Translations under genes and position numbers: made by a program
Notes under the pieces: generated by a model
Databases searched by the model: none
What the model saw: only the letters and a program-made list of their open reading frames with translations
What the model was told of the DNA's origin: nothing
Assembly (NCBI GenBank): GCA_002890585.1
Contig: MIQB01000065.1
Span: 1-11,904, forward strand
DNA: 11,904 bases
From: Tannerella sp. oral taxon 808
Lineage (GTDB): Bacteria > Bacteroidota > Bacteroidia > Bacteroidales > Tannerellaceae
Reading direction: 5' to 3'
In this document: positions 1 through 7,320 of the stretch, piece after piece
How the letters are laid out: every line of letters begins with the position of its first letter
Position numbering within the stretch: the first letter of the stretch is position 1

Positions 1-38
1 AAGCCGGCGCCGCAGGCCTTGTCCGCACCCCGGGGGGG
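1..38. repeat. Inverted repeat, left copy (partner at 3532-3569)
   Basis: The first 38 bases are the reverse complement of 3532-3569 with one difference (A27 against G). The match begins at base 1, so the repeat may extend beyond the window. It contains GCCGGCGCCGCAGGCC and ends in CCCCGGGGGG. The two copies face each other across the receptor gene. Nothing in it looks coding. It could be the edge of an interspersed repeat or one end of a larger unit. Confidence 0.8.
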
Positions 39-55
39 GAGATGGACAAGGCCTG
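13..55. repeat. Hairpin with 12-bp perfect arms, followed by G11 tract
   Basis: CAGGCCTTGTCC (13-24) and GGACAAGGCCTG (44-55) are perfectly complementary around a 19-base loop that contains a G8 run (32-39). A run of eleven G follows at 57-67. There is no T tract after the stem in either direction, so it does not resemble an intrinsic terminator. It overlaps the long inverted repeat at 1-38. Confidence 0.75.
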
Positions 56-157
56 AGGGGGGGGGGGCACATTGACGAACGCGGCATCCCTTTCAACTGC
101 AGTGAAGACGGTGCGTAGCAAGCTGCCATACACACCCACTAACCCATGTGGCTGACA

Positions 158-410
158 CCCATATGAGCTACATGGTTCGACCCATCTAAGCTATATGGGT
201 TGACCCATCTAAGCTACATGGGTTGACCCATCTAAGCTACATGGCTCGACCCATCTAAGCTACATGGGTCGACCCATCTAAGCTATATGGGTCGAACCAT
301 CTAAGCTATATGGGTCGAACCATCTAAGCTATATGGGCCGAACCATCTAAGCTATATGGGCCGAACCATCTAAGCTATATGGGTCGAACCAGCTAATCCA
401 TATGGCTGGC
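158..410. repeat. Tandem array of a 23-bp palindromic unit, 11 periods
   Basis: A 23-bp period can be followed at 158, 181, 204, 227, 250, 273, 296, 319, 342, 365 and 388. The core is roughly GACCCATCTAAGCTATATGG plus GTC, itself an imperfect palindrome: GACCCAT pairs with ATGGGTC and TA with TA around a small centre. Left units read CTACATGGGTTGACCC and right units CTATATGGGTCGAACC or GGGCCGAACC, so neighbouring copies resemble each other most, as expected from local duplication. There are no unique spacers between copies. A related entry sequence lies just before it (127-157) and recurs at 11854. Possible roles are protein binding sites or transcript hairpins. The function is unknown. Confidence 0.9.
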
Positions 411-450
411 ACCCACATGGGCTAATGGGTGCATTAGCGCGTATACAACA

Positions 451-482
451 AGACCACCGAACAGCAACGTGCTCGGTGGTCT
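451..482. repeat. Hairpin with 10-bp perfect arms after the 23-bp array
   Basis: AGACCACCGA (451-460) pairs with TCGGTGGTCT (473-482) around a 12-base loop. A smaller stem GCTAAT/ATTAGC (421-426/433-438) lies just before it. Neither is followed by a T tract. They sit between the 23-bp array and element A and may mark the boundary of one of these repeats. Confidence 0.65.
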
Positions 483-486
483 GATC

Positions 487-735
487 CGGCCTGTAGGCCC
501 GGTAAACGATAGCCCGGGGCGCCCCGGAGGGGCAGATTAACCCAGCCCAGGGTAGAGCGGAGCGGCACCCTGGGTCGAATGGCCGCATCCGCCGTCCCGC
601 GCTCTGCAAACCTTCCCCCACCCTGCTCCAGCAGGGTGGGGGAAGGTTTGCAGAGCGCGGGGGATTTTCTTTTGGCATCCGCAACCCCAGGGCGTTGCCC
701 TGGGCTGGGTTGATTTGCCCTTTCAGGGCGTACCT
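487..735 (+). repeat. Element A: modular hairpin-rich interspersed element
   Basis: The element opens with CGGCCTGTAGG at 487, an end motif shared with element C. Parts in order are: an outer left arm (519-552), a local hairpin CCCAGGGT (546-553)/ACCCTGGG (567-574), a core stem (596-661) with a T-rich tail, a local hairpin CCCAGGGC (686-693)/GCCCTGGG (697-704), and a hairpin GCCCT/AGGGC (717-729). The outer left arm can also pair with 698-731, giving 34 facing positions with one clear mismatch (C525/A725) and five G-T pairs. The local and long-range pairings compete for the same bases. Element B repeats the scaffold with a different core. Open reading frames through it are by-products of the repeat. 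Confidence 0.75.
596..673 (+). terminator. Perfect 32-bp stem with 2-base loop and T-rich tail
   Basis: Bases 596-627 and 630-661 are perfectly complementary around a two-base loop (CC). On the + strand the stem is followed by GGATTTTCTTTT (662-673), which has the shape of an intrinsic terminator for transcription entering from the left. On the - strand no T tract follows. The stem is much longer than most terminators need, so termination may be a side effect. A DNA-level role such as cruciform formation or recombination is an alternative. Confidence 0.55.
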
Positions 736-762
736 GCGGTGGATGATATCCCACCCCCCCCG

Positions 763-770
763 TATTTTTG
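763..770 (+). promoter_or_regulatory. Candidate -7 promoter element for the receptor gene
   Basis: TATTTTTG at 763-770 fits the Bacteroidetes housekeeping consensus TAnnTTTG. It would place the transcript start near 777, about 30 bases ahead of the ATG at 808. No clear TTTG -33 box is visible about 20 bases upstream. A run of eight C (754-761) lies immediately upstream, in the spacer. If this promoter is right, element A is outside the receptor transcript. Confidence 0.45.
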
Positions 771-807
771 TCATCCGATTACTCACCCCATCAAACAACG
801 AGACACA

Positions 808-3198
808 ATGGAAACACGACCCTATCACACATGCCTCTTGCGACGAGGGATTACCTCCTCGCTCATCCTTCTCGCTTCACTCCTTCCGCTGCTCACCGCC
901 GCGCAACTGCACGACGTCCGGCTGCGGGTGTTAGAGCCCGACGGTGCGCCGGCAGCCAACCTGATGTGTGCGCTCAAAGCGCCCGGAGCCGCCGATGCCG
1001 CGGCCTTTGCCTTCACAGACAGCACGGGCGCCACCACCCTGCGCGTTGCGGCGACGGGTCACTACGCGCTGTCGGTGCGGTCGTTTGGCAAGGTGCTCCA
1101 CGAGCAGGAAGTGGACATCGCGGGCGCCGTTGATTTAGGCGACATCACCCTCCAGTCGGCCACGCAGCAGTTAGACGAGGTGATGGTGACGGCCGAGCGG
1201 CGCGCCGTGAGCAACCGCGATGGGCGACTCATCTTCGACGTCGGCTCGCTGCCGCTCAAGGCCGACTATACGGCCGTCGACGCCCTTGTGCGCACGCCCT
1301 TAGTCAGCTACTCGTCTGACGGCGTCTCGATCGCTGGGCTCCCCGGCGAGATCCGCATCAACGGCATCCGGCAGCAACGCGCTGGCGGACTCTACGACTA
1401 CCTGAGCGCCATCCCCATCGACCGTGTAGAACGCATCGAGGTGCACGCTGGCCGCAGCGCCGACCTCGACGCCTCGAACCGCGGCGGCTATGTGGACATC
1501 ATCCTCCGATCGATCTACGGCGTCTCGGGCTTCCTCCGCGGCGGCCTCTCGTACTACGGCATGAGCTACGATGCCCGCCGCCGCGCCCTCCTCACCGAGT
1601 CTGCCGCCGCAGGCATCACGTATGGCAAAGAGAAGTGGAGCGCCTTTGCCGACGTCAACTTCGGCACCGGACGCAGCGCGGGCGTCAAGAGCCGGCGCGA
1701 GACCACCTTCCTACAAAGCGGCGAGGAGCGCACGGGCCACGGCACATCGTACGGCGATCGGCGCCGCGGCCTGAACGCGGACGCAGGGCTGAGCTTCCAC
1801 CCGAACGAGCTGCACACCTTCAGCCTCGAGGCCTCGCTTACGCACATGTTCCCACCCACGAACTACGCCGAGGGCGCGCAGCAGATCCAGCGTGGCAGCC
1901 TACGCGAACAGTATACCCGAACGACGGAGACGGATTACTCCACCTTCGCCAGCAGCCTCATGGGCAACTACCGCTATGCCTCGAAAGACGGGCGCCAGAA
2001 GGTGAATTGGTTAGCGAACTACATCCACGACCGGAAGGACGAGGAGGCGCGTTGGGATGTGCTGTACACCCTGCCCAACACGCTGCGGCGCCGCGAGGTG
2101 AACACCGATCGCAGCCGCTCGGAGATGTTCTACACACAGCTCGCCTACACCCACCGCCTCAGCAAAGAGGTTGAGCTGATGGCCGGCGGCAAGTATGCGC
2201 ACACCGCCATGCGAAACGATAATGGATACACCGAGGAGGGCCGACCCGCCACCGAGAGCCGCTTCCGCTATGTGGAGCAGATCCCCGCCGCCTTCACCGA
2301 AGGCAACTACTCACGCGGCCCGCTCTACCTCTCCGCTGGCGTGCGCATGGAGCACACCGACCTCCGCTCGCACGGCGGCGACATCCGCCAGACCTACACC
2401 GGCCTCTACCCCTCCGTCCGCGCGTCGTACAACTTCCCCGGCGGACTCTCGGCCAACCTCAGCTATTCGCGCACGCTCTTCCGCCCGCCCTTCCAGCTGC
2501 TCACCCATTACTCCGTGAAGATGTCTGAGCGCGAATATTCCGTCGGCAACCCGCTGCTCAAGGCCGAGGTGGACGACAACCTCAGCCTCCGCCTGACCAC
2601 CGGCGCGCACACGCTCTACCTGCGTTGGGGCTACTCACCGAACCCGATCACGAACATGTTTTACAGCAGCGGCGACACGCTCTTCGTGACCAACCTCAAC
2701 ACCGCGCGTAAGTATGAATACGCCGTGTCGTACAGCTTCAGCGGCCGCCTCCGCCCGTGGTGGCATCTCTCAGCCGAGGTGGAGCTGCAGCACATGTACC
2801 TGCCCGAGAGCCAGTACAAGCAGCGCATCACGCAGGCGTTCGTCTCCATGCGCCACACATGGACCGTGGCCAGCGCGGTGAGCATTGACCTGAACGCTAA
2901 CTACTCCTCGCCGTGGATCATGAACGACAAGTGGATCGCCGACCGCTTCAAGGCCGACCTGAGCGCGCGCTACACGTTCGCGAAGAGCGGCGTCACCCTC
3001 TCGCTGACGGGCCGCAACCTGCTGGCGCGCCGGCGCCGCGAGACGATCCTCCGCAACGCCATGCTCCACAACCGCGAGTGGGCGGAGTCGGCGCCGCTCA
3101 GCATTATGGCCGGCCTGACGTGGCGCTTCTCCGCCGGCCGCAAGAAGGTGAGTGAGGAGCGCATCCAGGACAGCAATATGGATCGGTATCGGCTGTAA
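808..3198 (+). CDS. TonB-dependent receptor / outer-membrane beta-barrel protein
   Basis: This predicted outer-membrane transporter has 796 residues. Residues 1-32 form a signal peptide: basic RR, then a hydrophobic stretch ending LLTAA before QLHD. Residues 34-118 look like a carboxypeptidase-regulatory-like beta-sandwich, followed by a TonB-box-like segment QQLDEVMVTA (120-129). A plug domain spans about 140-235 (DALVRTPLV, IRINGIRQQ, IPIDRVERIEVHAG, GGYVDIILRS). The rest is an aromatic-rich barrel whose last strand is near SIMAGLTWRF, with a basic tail KKVSEERIQDSNMDRYRL. The architecture suits the outer-membrane beta-barrel family common in Bacteroidetes rather than SusC. The ATG at 808 is chosen because it directly precedes the signal peptide; an in-frame start at 715 lies inside element A. 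No SusD partner or enzyme lies nearby, so the substrate cannot be named. Transcription probably ends at element B. Confidence 0.93.
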   Translation: METRPYHTCLLRRGITSSLILLASLLPLLTAAQLHDVRLRVLEPDGAPAANLMCALKAPGAADAAAFAFTDSTGATTLRVAATGHYALSVRSFGKVLHEQEVDIAGAVDLGDITLQSATQQLDEVMVTAERRAVSNRDGRLIFDVGSLPLKADYTAVDALVRTPLVSYSSDGVSIAGLPGEIRINGIRQQRAGGLYDYLSAIPIDRVERIEVHAGRSADLDASNRGGYVDIILRSIYGVSGFLRGGLSYYGMSYDARRRALLTESAAAGITYGKEKWSAFADVNFGTGRSAGVKSRRETTFLQSGEERTGHGTSYGDRRRGLNADAGLSFHPNELHTFSLEASLTHMFPPTNYAEGAQQIQRGSLREQYTRTTETDYSTFASSLMGNYRYASKDGRQKVNWLANYIHDRKDEEARWDVLYTLPNTLRRREVNTDRSRSEMFYTQLAYTHRLSKEVELMAGGKYAHTAMRNDNGYTEEGRPATESRFRYVEQIPAAFTEGNYSRGPLYLSAGVRMEHTDLRSHGGDIRQTYTGLYPSVRASYNFPGGLSANLSYSRTLFRPPFQLLTHYSVKMSEREYSVGNPLLKAEVDDNLSLRLTTGAHTLYLRWGYSPNPITNMFYSSGDTLFVTNLNTARKYEYAVSYSFSGRLRPWWHLSAEVELQHMYLPESQYKQRITQAFVSMRHTWTVASAVSIDLNANYSSPWIMNDKWIADRFKADLSARYTFAKSGVTLSLTGRNLLARRRRETILRNAMLHNREWAESAPLSIMAGLTWRFSAGRKKVSEERIQDSNMDRYRL

Positions 3199-3223
3199 AC
3201 GGAAAGTGAAAAATGCCGGGTAT

Positions 3224-3245
3224 ATGTGGGGGGGCTTCCCCGCAT
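3224..3245 (+). repeat. Short hairpin after the receptor gene
   Basis: ATGTGGGG (3224-3231) pairs with CCCCGCAT (3238-3245) with one G-T pair, around a 6-base loop. It lies 26 bases past the receptor stop codon. No T tract follows, so it could stabilise the mRNA end more plausibly than terminate transcription. A G7 run (3228-3234) covers part of it. Confidence 0.4.
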
Positions 3246-3290
3246 GTGAGATATAGTCGAATGAAAATGGCTTGCAAACATGTACCCGGT

Positions 3291-3530
3291 GCGGCCTGAA
3301 GGGTCGCTGGATGATAGCCCAGGGTAGAGCGACGCCTGGAAGGCGGAGTGGCACCCTGGGGAACACGATATTAACCCGCCCCCCTCTCCTTGTCAATCAG
3401 CTGCCGTGCAGGTCGGGGACTGATTGACAAGAAGAGGGGATTTTTTTGCGTCGCCACAACCCAGGGTGTTACCCTGGGCTGGGTTGATTTGCCCTTTCAG
3501 GGCGTATACCTGTTGCGGCCTGATAGCCCG
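3291..3530 (+). repeat. Element B: second copy of the modular hairpin element
   Basis: It shares with element A the left hairpin CCCAGGGT (3318-3325)/ACCCTGGG (3353-3360), the 3' junction GGGGATTTT, the hairpin CCCAGGGT (3460-3467) GTT ACCCTGGG (3471-3478), and the block GGGTTGATTTGCCCTTTCAG at 3481-3500. Differences are informative. The second hairpin has T-A where A has C-G, a compensatory change. The left loop carries 14 extra bases including GCCT/AGGC (3334-3344). The core stem is unrelated in sequence. The motif GATAGCCC occurs at 3313 and 3522, as also at 508 and 11547. No gene is supported here. Confidence 0.75.
3381..3447 (+). terminator. Probable intrinsic terminator downstream of the receptor gene (core of element B)
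   Basis: Bases 3381-3400 and 3420-3439 form a 20-position stem with one mismatch (C3388/A3432), around a 19-base loop that holds a small CTGC/GCAG hairpin. Seven T (3441-3447) follow, one base after the stem. This is a good + strand intrinsic terminator about 180 bases past the receptor stop. Transcription of the ATP operon from the other side would not see a T tract here. Confidence 0.65.
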
Positions 3531-3531
3531 A

Positions 3532-3569
3532 GCCCCCCGGGGCGCGGACAAGGCCTGCGGCGCCGGCTT
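3532..3569. repeat. Inverted repeat, right copy (partner at 1-38)
   Basis: It reads from CCCCCCGGGG through GCGCCGGCTT and is the reverse complement of 1-38 with one difference. It sits at the right edge of element B. Together the two copies bracket the receptor gene, its promoter, the 23-bp array and elements A and B, a span of about 3.5 kb. Confidence 0.8.
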
Positions 3570-3699
3570 GGCGAATGCTTATACCGATCTGTTTTCGGGC
3601 TGTCATCCGAGAGACACGGTTTCCGATCGTTTAGCAAACATGAGTTCAATGGATGAATAAAGTCGGTGGAACGTTTGCGCTGGGTTCCGCGGCATTTGC
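3570..3699. other. Intergenic spacer with no recognisable feature
   Basis: This stretch lies between the right inverted repeat and the 41-bp tandem array. No gene, promoter or terminator can be supported. Open reading frames crossing it on both strands are built from flanking repeats and have no domain-like composition. Confidence 0.5.
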
Positions 3700-3850
3700 C
3701 GAGACGTTTGCGCAGGTTGCGCAAGTCTCGCGGAAAAGCGGTTGGCGTTTGCGGGAGTCCCGCAAGTCTCACGGAGAAGCGGTTGGCATTTGCGGGAATC
3801 CCGCAAGTCTCACGGAAAAGCGGTTGGCGTTTGCGGGAGTCCCGCAAGCT
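3700..3850. repeat. Tandem 41-bp repeat with conserved palindrome, about 3.5-4 copies
   Basis: The palindrome TTGCGGGA-N-TCCCGCAA occurs at 3749-3765, 3790-3806 and 3831-3847, exactly 41 bp apart. A diverged copy at 3708-3724 reads TTGCGC...GCGCAA, so the stem is kept although its inner sequence differs. Units are joined by GTCTCACGGAAAAGCGGTTG-type sequence. The array lies 40 bases beyond the atpG stop codon, so it would be in the 3' end of the ATP synthase transcript. No T tract follows on the - strand. Reading frames through it exist on both strands but look like repeat translations. Confidence 0.85.
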
Positions 3851-3890
3851 CATCTCCGGAGGAAAGCGCCCTCCATTCTTACGTCGGACG

Positions 3891-4745
3891 TTAGTTATTC
3901 GTTCCGGAAGCGATGTCGAGCAGCTCAGTAGTGATGGCTTGCTGGCGCTGCTTATTGTAGGCCACGGTCAGGCTGTTGATCAGTTGATCGGCGTTCTCGG
4001 AGGCGGTCTGCATGGCGAGCATGCGGGCGGCGTGCTCAGAGGTGTTCGAGTCGAGGACGGCGGCGTAGAGCTTCAGGCGGATGGTCTTTGGGATCAGCGC
4101 CTCGAGCAGCTCTTGGCGCGACGGCTCGACGAGATAGTCCGTCGGCGTGGACGCATCCGCATGCGTGGGGAGGGCGAGCGGCAGGAGCGGATCGTGGACG
4201 AGGAGCTGTGTGCCGGTGCTTTTGAAATGGTGATAGATCAGTTCGACGCGATCGGTCTGACGGGCGATGAACTGCTGCATGAAGTCGTCGGCCAACGCAG
4301 CCACGGCGTCATAGTCAGGGTGCATGGCCATGCCCTCGAGGTGCCCCCGGACGGTGCAACCGCTCTTGGCCAGGGCCTCGTAGGCTTTCCGTCCGATGGT
4401 GTAGAGGCTGACCTCGGCCTCGGGTGAGGCGGCGCAGAGGCGGTCGATGGTGTGGAGGGTCTCACGAATGACGTTGGCGTTGAAGACACCGCAGAGGGAG
4501 CTGTCGGAGGCGAAGGCGACGAGGGTTGTGCGGCGCACCGGGCGACTGTCAGAGAGTGGGCCGGCATAGTCCGTACCCAGAAGGGCATCAGTCACGCGGC
4601 GTAGGGCATCGGCATAGGGCAACATACCGTTGGCCGTGTTCTGCGCCTTATGGAGCTTGGCGGAGGAGACCATCTTCATGGCCGCAGTGGTCTTGAGGAT
4701 GCTGCTGACGGAGTTGATGCGATGCTTGATTTCTTTTAAGGGCAT
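3891..4745 (-). CDS. atpG: F1Fo-ATP synthase subunit gamma
   Basis: Gamma is the central rotor shaft of F1 and couples c-ring rotation to the catalytic sites. The product has 284 residues, a normal length. The N-terminal helix IKHRINSVSSILKTTAAMKM (6-25) is the typical gamma signature, and the C-terminal helix ending in YNKQRQQAITTELLDIASG pairs with it to form the coiled coil inside the alpha/beta ring. The middle part is the Rossmann-like domain. It is the last gene of the operon, 101 bp after atpA. That gap includes a CCAATT/AATTGG palindrome with too short a loop to be a terminator. The stop TAA is followed by the 41-bp hairpin array and no obvious intrinsic terminator. The ATG at 4745 begins the conserved helix. 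Confidence 0.97.
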   Translation of the reverse strand: MPLKEIKHRINSVSSILKTTAAMKMVSSAKLHKAQNTANGMLPYADALRRVTDALLGTDYAGPLSDSRPVRRTTLVAFASDSSLCGVFNANVIRETLHTIDRLCAASPEAEVSLYTIGRKAYEALAKSGCTVRGHLEGMAMHPDYDAVAALADDFMQQFIARQTDRVELIYHHFKSTGTQLLVHDPLLPLALPTHADASTPTDYLVEPSRQELLEALIPKTIRLKLYAAVLDSNTSEHAARMLAMQTASENADQLINSLTVAYNKQRQQAITTELLDIASGTNN

Positions 4746-4846
4746 GAGATCGAACTAAAAGTGAACAGTGAAAAACAGGATGCCGGATGGGATGCCCTCC
4801 CCAATTCAAATTGGAAATGAAGGCGCCCACCCTGACTGCGGCGCTC

Positions 4847-6442
<1,596 letters not shown>

Positions 6443-6462
6443 TTCTTCTAATGGGTAGTTAT

Positions 6463-6475
6463 GGGGCTGCGCCCC
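6463..6475 (-). repeat. Tight GC hairpin just upstream of atpA
   Basis: GGGGC (6463-6467) and GCCCC (6471-6475) form a 5-bp stem with a three-base loop, 20 bases ahead of the atpA start codon on the transcribed strand. It adjoins the hairpin array and could limit read-in structure near the ribosome site. It may be just a fragment of the repeat. Confidence 0.45.
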
Positions 6476-6479
6476 GGCA

Positions 6480-6705
6480 GTAGGGGCGCCCCTTGTGGTC
6501 GCCCGGCAGTAGGGGCAACCCTTGTGGTCGCCCAGTGTAGGGGCAACCCTTGTGGTCGCCCGGTGTAGGGGCGCCCCTCGTGGTCGCCCGGCAGTAGGGG
6601 CGACCCTTGTGGTCGCCCGGTGTAGGGGCGACCCTCGTGGTCGCCCAGCAGTAGGGGCGACCCTTGTGGTCGCCCGGTGTAGGGGCGACCCTTGTGGTCG
6701 CCCGG
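6480..6705. repeat. Eight tandem 28/29-bp hairpin repeats inside the ATP synthase operon
   Basis: TAGGGGC starts at 6481, 6510, 6538, 6566, 6595, 6623, 6652 and 6680, giving spacings of 29, 28, 28, 29, 28, 29 and 28. Length depends on whether the linker reads CGGCAG/CAGCAG or CGGTG/CAGTG. Each unit contains GGGCGACC-CTTGT-GGTCGCCC, a perfect 8-bp hairpin in the four atpH-proximal units. In the four atpA-proximal units the left arm varies (GGGCAACC or GGGCGCCC) while the right arm GGTCGCCC never changes. The array fills most of the 341-bp gap between atpH and atpA. No unique spacers are present, and the + strand frame through it is a repeat translation rather than a gene. Confidence 0.92.
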
Positions 6706-6764
6706 TAGTTAGAAGTAGTTATAAGGCTATGGTATGGACGCCGATGCGCAGCTACTTCTAACTA
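6706..6764 (-). repeat. Inverted repeat with 13-bp perfect arms downstream of atpH
   Basis: TAGTTAGAAGTAG (6706-6718) and CTACTTCTAACTA (6752-6764) are perfectly complementary around a 33-base loop. Further CTACTTCT-like fragments lie at 6770-6787 and overlap the atpH stop codon. The stem begins about 20 bases after atpH on the transcribed strand and is AT-rich, unlike its surroundings. It may be a processing site, a weak terminator or the edge of a mobile repeat. Confidence 0.75.
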
Positions 6765-6783
6765 CTTATGCTACTTCTTACTT

Positions 6784-7320
6784 CTACTTGTAAAGCTCAC
6801 GGCGGATGCGGCCGAGTTGCCCTTTGACGGAGGCGTCGAGGCGGTAATCGTTGAGGCGGAAAATGAAGCCGCCATCGATGGAAGGGTCTACGCTGTTCTC
6901 AAACTCCACCTCGCCGTGTGTACGCAGTGCCACCTGCCTACGGATGCGCGCCAGCGCCTCGTCGCTCATGGGCACGGCCGAGACGAGGCGGACGATGCTG
7001 ATATGCTTCTTCCGGCGGTAATAGTCGGTGTACCCGAGGGCGATCGCGCGCAGAGACTCTTCGCGGTGGCGCGCCAGAACGAGGCGAACGAAAGCGAGGT
7101 ACGACGGTTCAGGCTGCGGTCCGGCGGCCTCGTTGAGCAGCGTCGCCCGGTCGCGGAGGGAGAGGGTGGGGTTACGCAGCGCCTCGCTCAGGTCGGGCAG
7201 GGTGGCCAGCGCAGCCGCCAACGTCTGCATGCGACCGTAGAGCACCTGCTCCTGGCCAAGCTCCGCGGCGTAGGCGTAGAGCGCCTTGGCATAGCGCCGA
7301 GCGATGAGTCCTTCGTTCAT
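6784..7320 (-). CDS. atpH: F1Fo-ATP synthase subunit delta
   Basis: Delta links the top of F1 to the b-subunit stator. The product has 178 residues, the usual length. The N-terminal helical domain starts with LIARRYAKALYAYAAELGQ, and the C-terminal part has the family motif VDPSIDGGFIFRLNDYRLDA followed by SVKGQLGRIRREL. The start codon overlaps the atpF stop in ATGA, giving a 4-bp overlap that suggests coupled translation. Its presence matters for classification, because N-type ATPase operons with otherwise similar gene order lack delta. Confidence 0.97.
   Translation of the reverse strand: MNEGLIARRYAKALYAYAAELGQEQVLYGRMQTLAAALATLPDLSEALRNPTLSLRDRATLLNEAAGPQPEPSYLAFVRLVLARHREESLRAIALGYTDYYRRKKHISIVRLVSAVPMSDEALARIRRQVALRTHGEVEFENSVDPSIDGGFIFRLNDYRLDASVKGQLGRIRRELYK

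Noticed and set aside
158..410. CRISPR array
   Set aside because: The 23-bp units follow each other directly with no unique spacers, and no cas gene is in the window.
487..735. Riboswitch or attenuator in the receptor leader
   Set aside because: The candidate -7 box at 763-770 would start transcription after the element, and a relative lies downstream of the gene, so an interspersed element is more likely. It stays open if transcripts start further upstream.
715..807. Upstream start of the receptor gene
   Set aside because: These 31 codons lie in element A and its edge; the signal peptide begins at the ATG at 808.
370..828. Protein-coding gene on the - strand
   Set aside because: The frame runs through element A and the 23-bp array; its composition reflects the repeats and it has no ribosome site or domain pattern.
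3390..3660. Small genes on the + strand
   Set aside because: They translate element B and the inverted repeat. Similar peptides (LGWVDLPFQG, PWAGLICPFRA) arise from element A, which shows they come from repeated DNA.
3666..4427. 253-residue + strand frame
   Set aside because: It starts in the 41-bp repeats and then runs antisense to atpG, which has full family conservation on the other strand.
4801..4814. Terminator between atpA and atpG
   Set aside because: CCAATT/AATTGG has a 2-base centre and weak pairing, with no T tract on the - strand.
6480..6705. CRISPR array or coding gene
   Set aside because: Units are contiguous hairpins without spacers. The frame through them gives a repetitive low-complexity peptide (VGATLVVARCRG-type) with no start signals.
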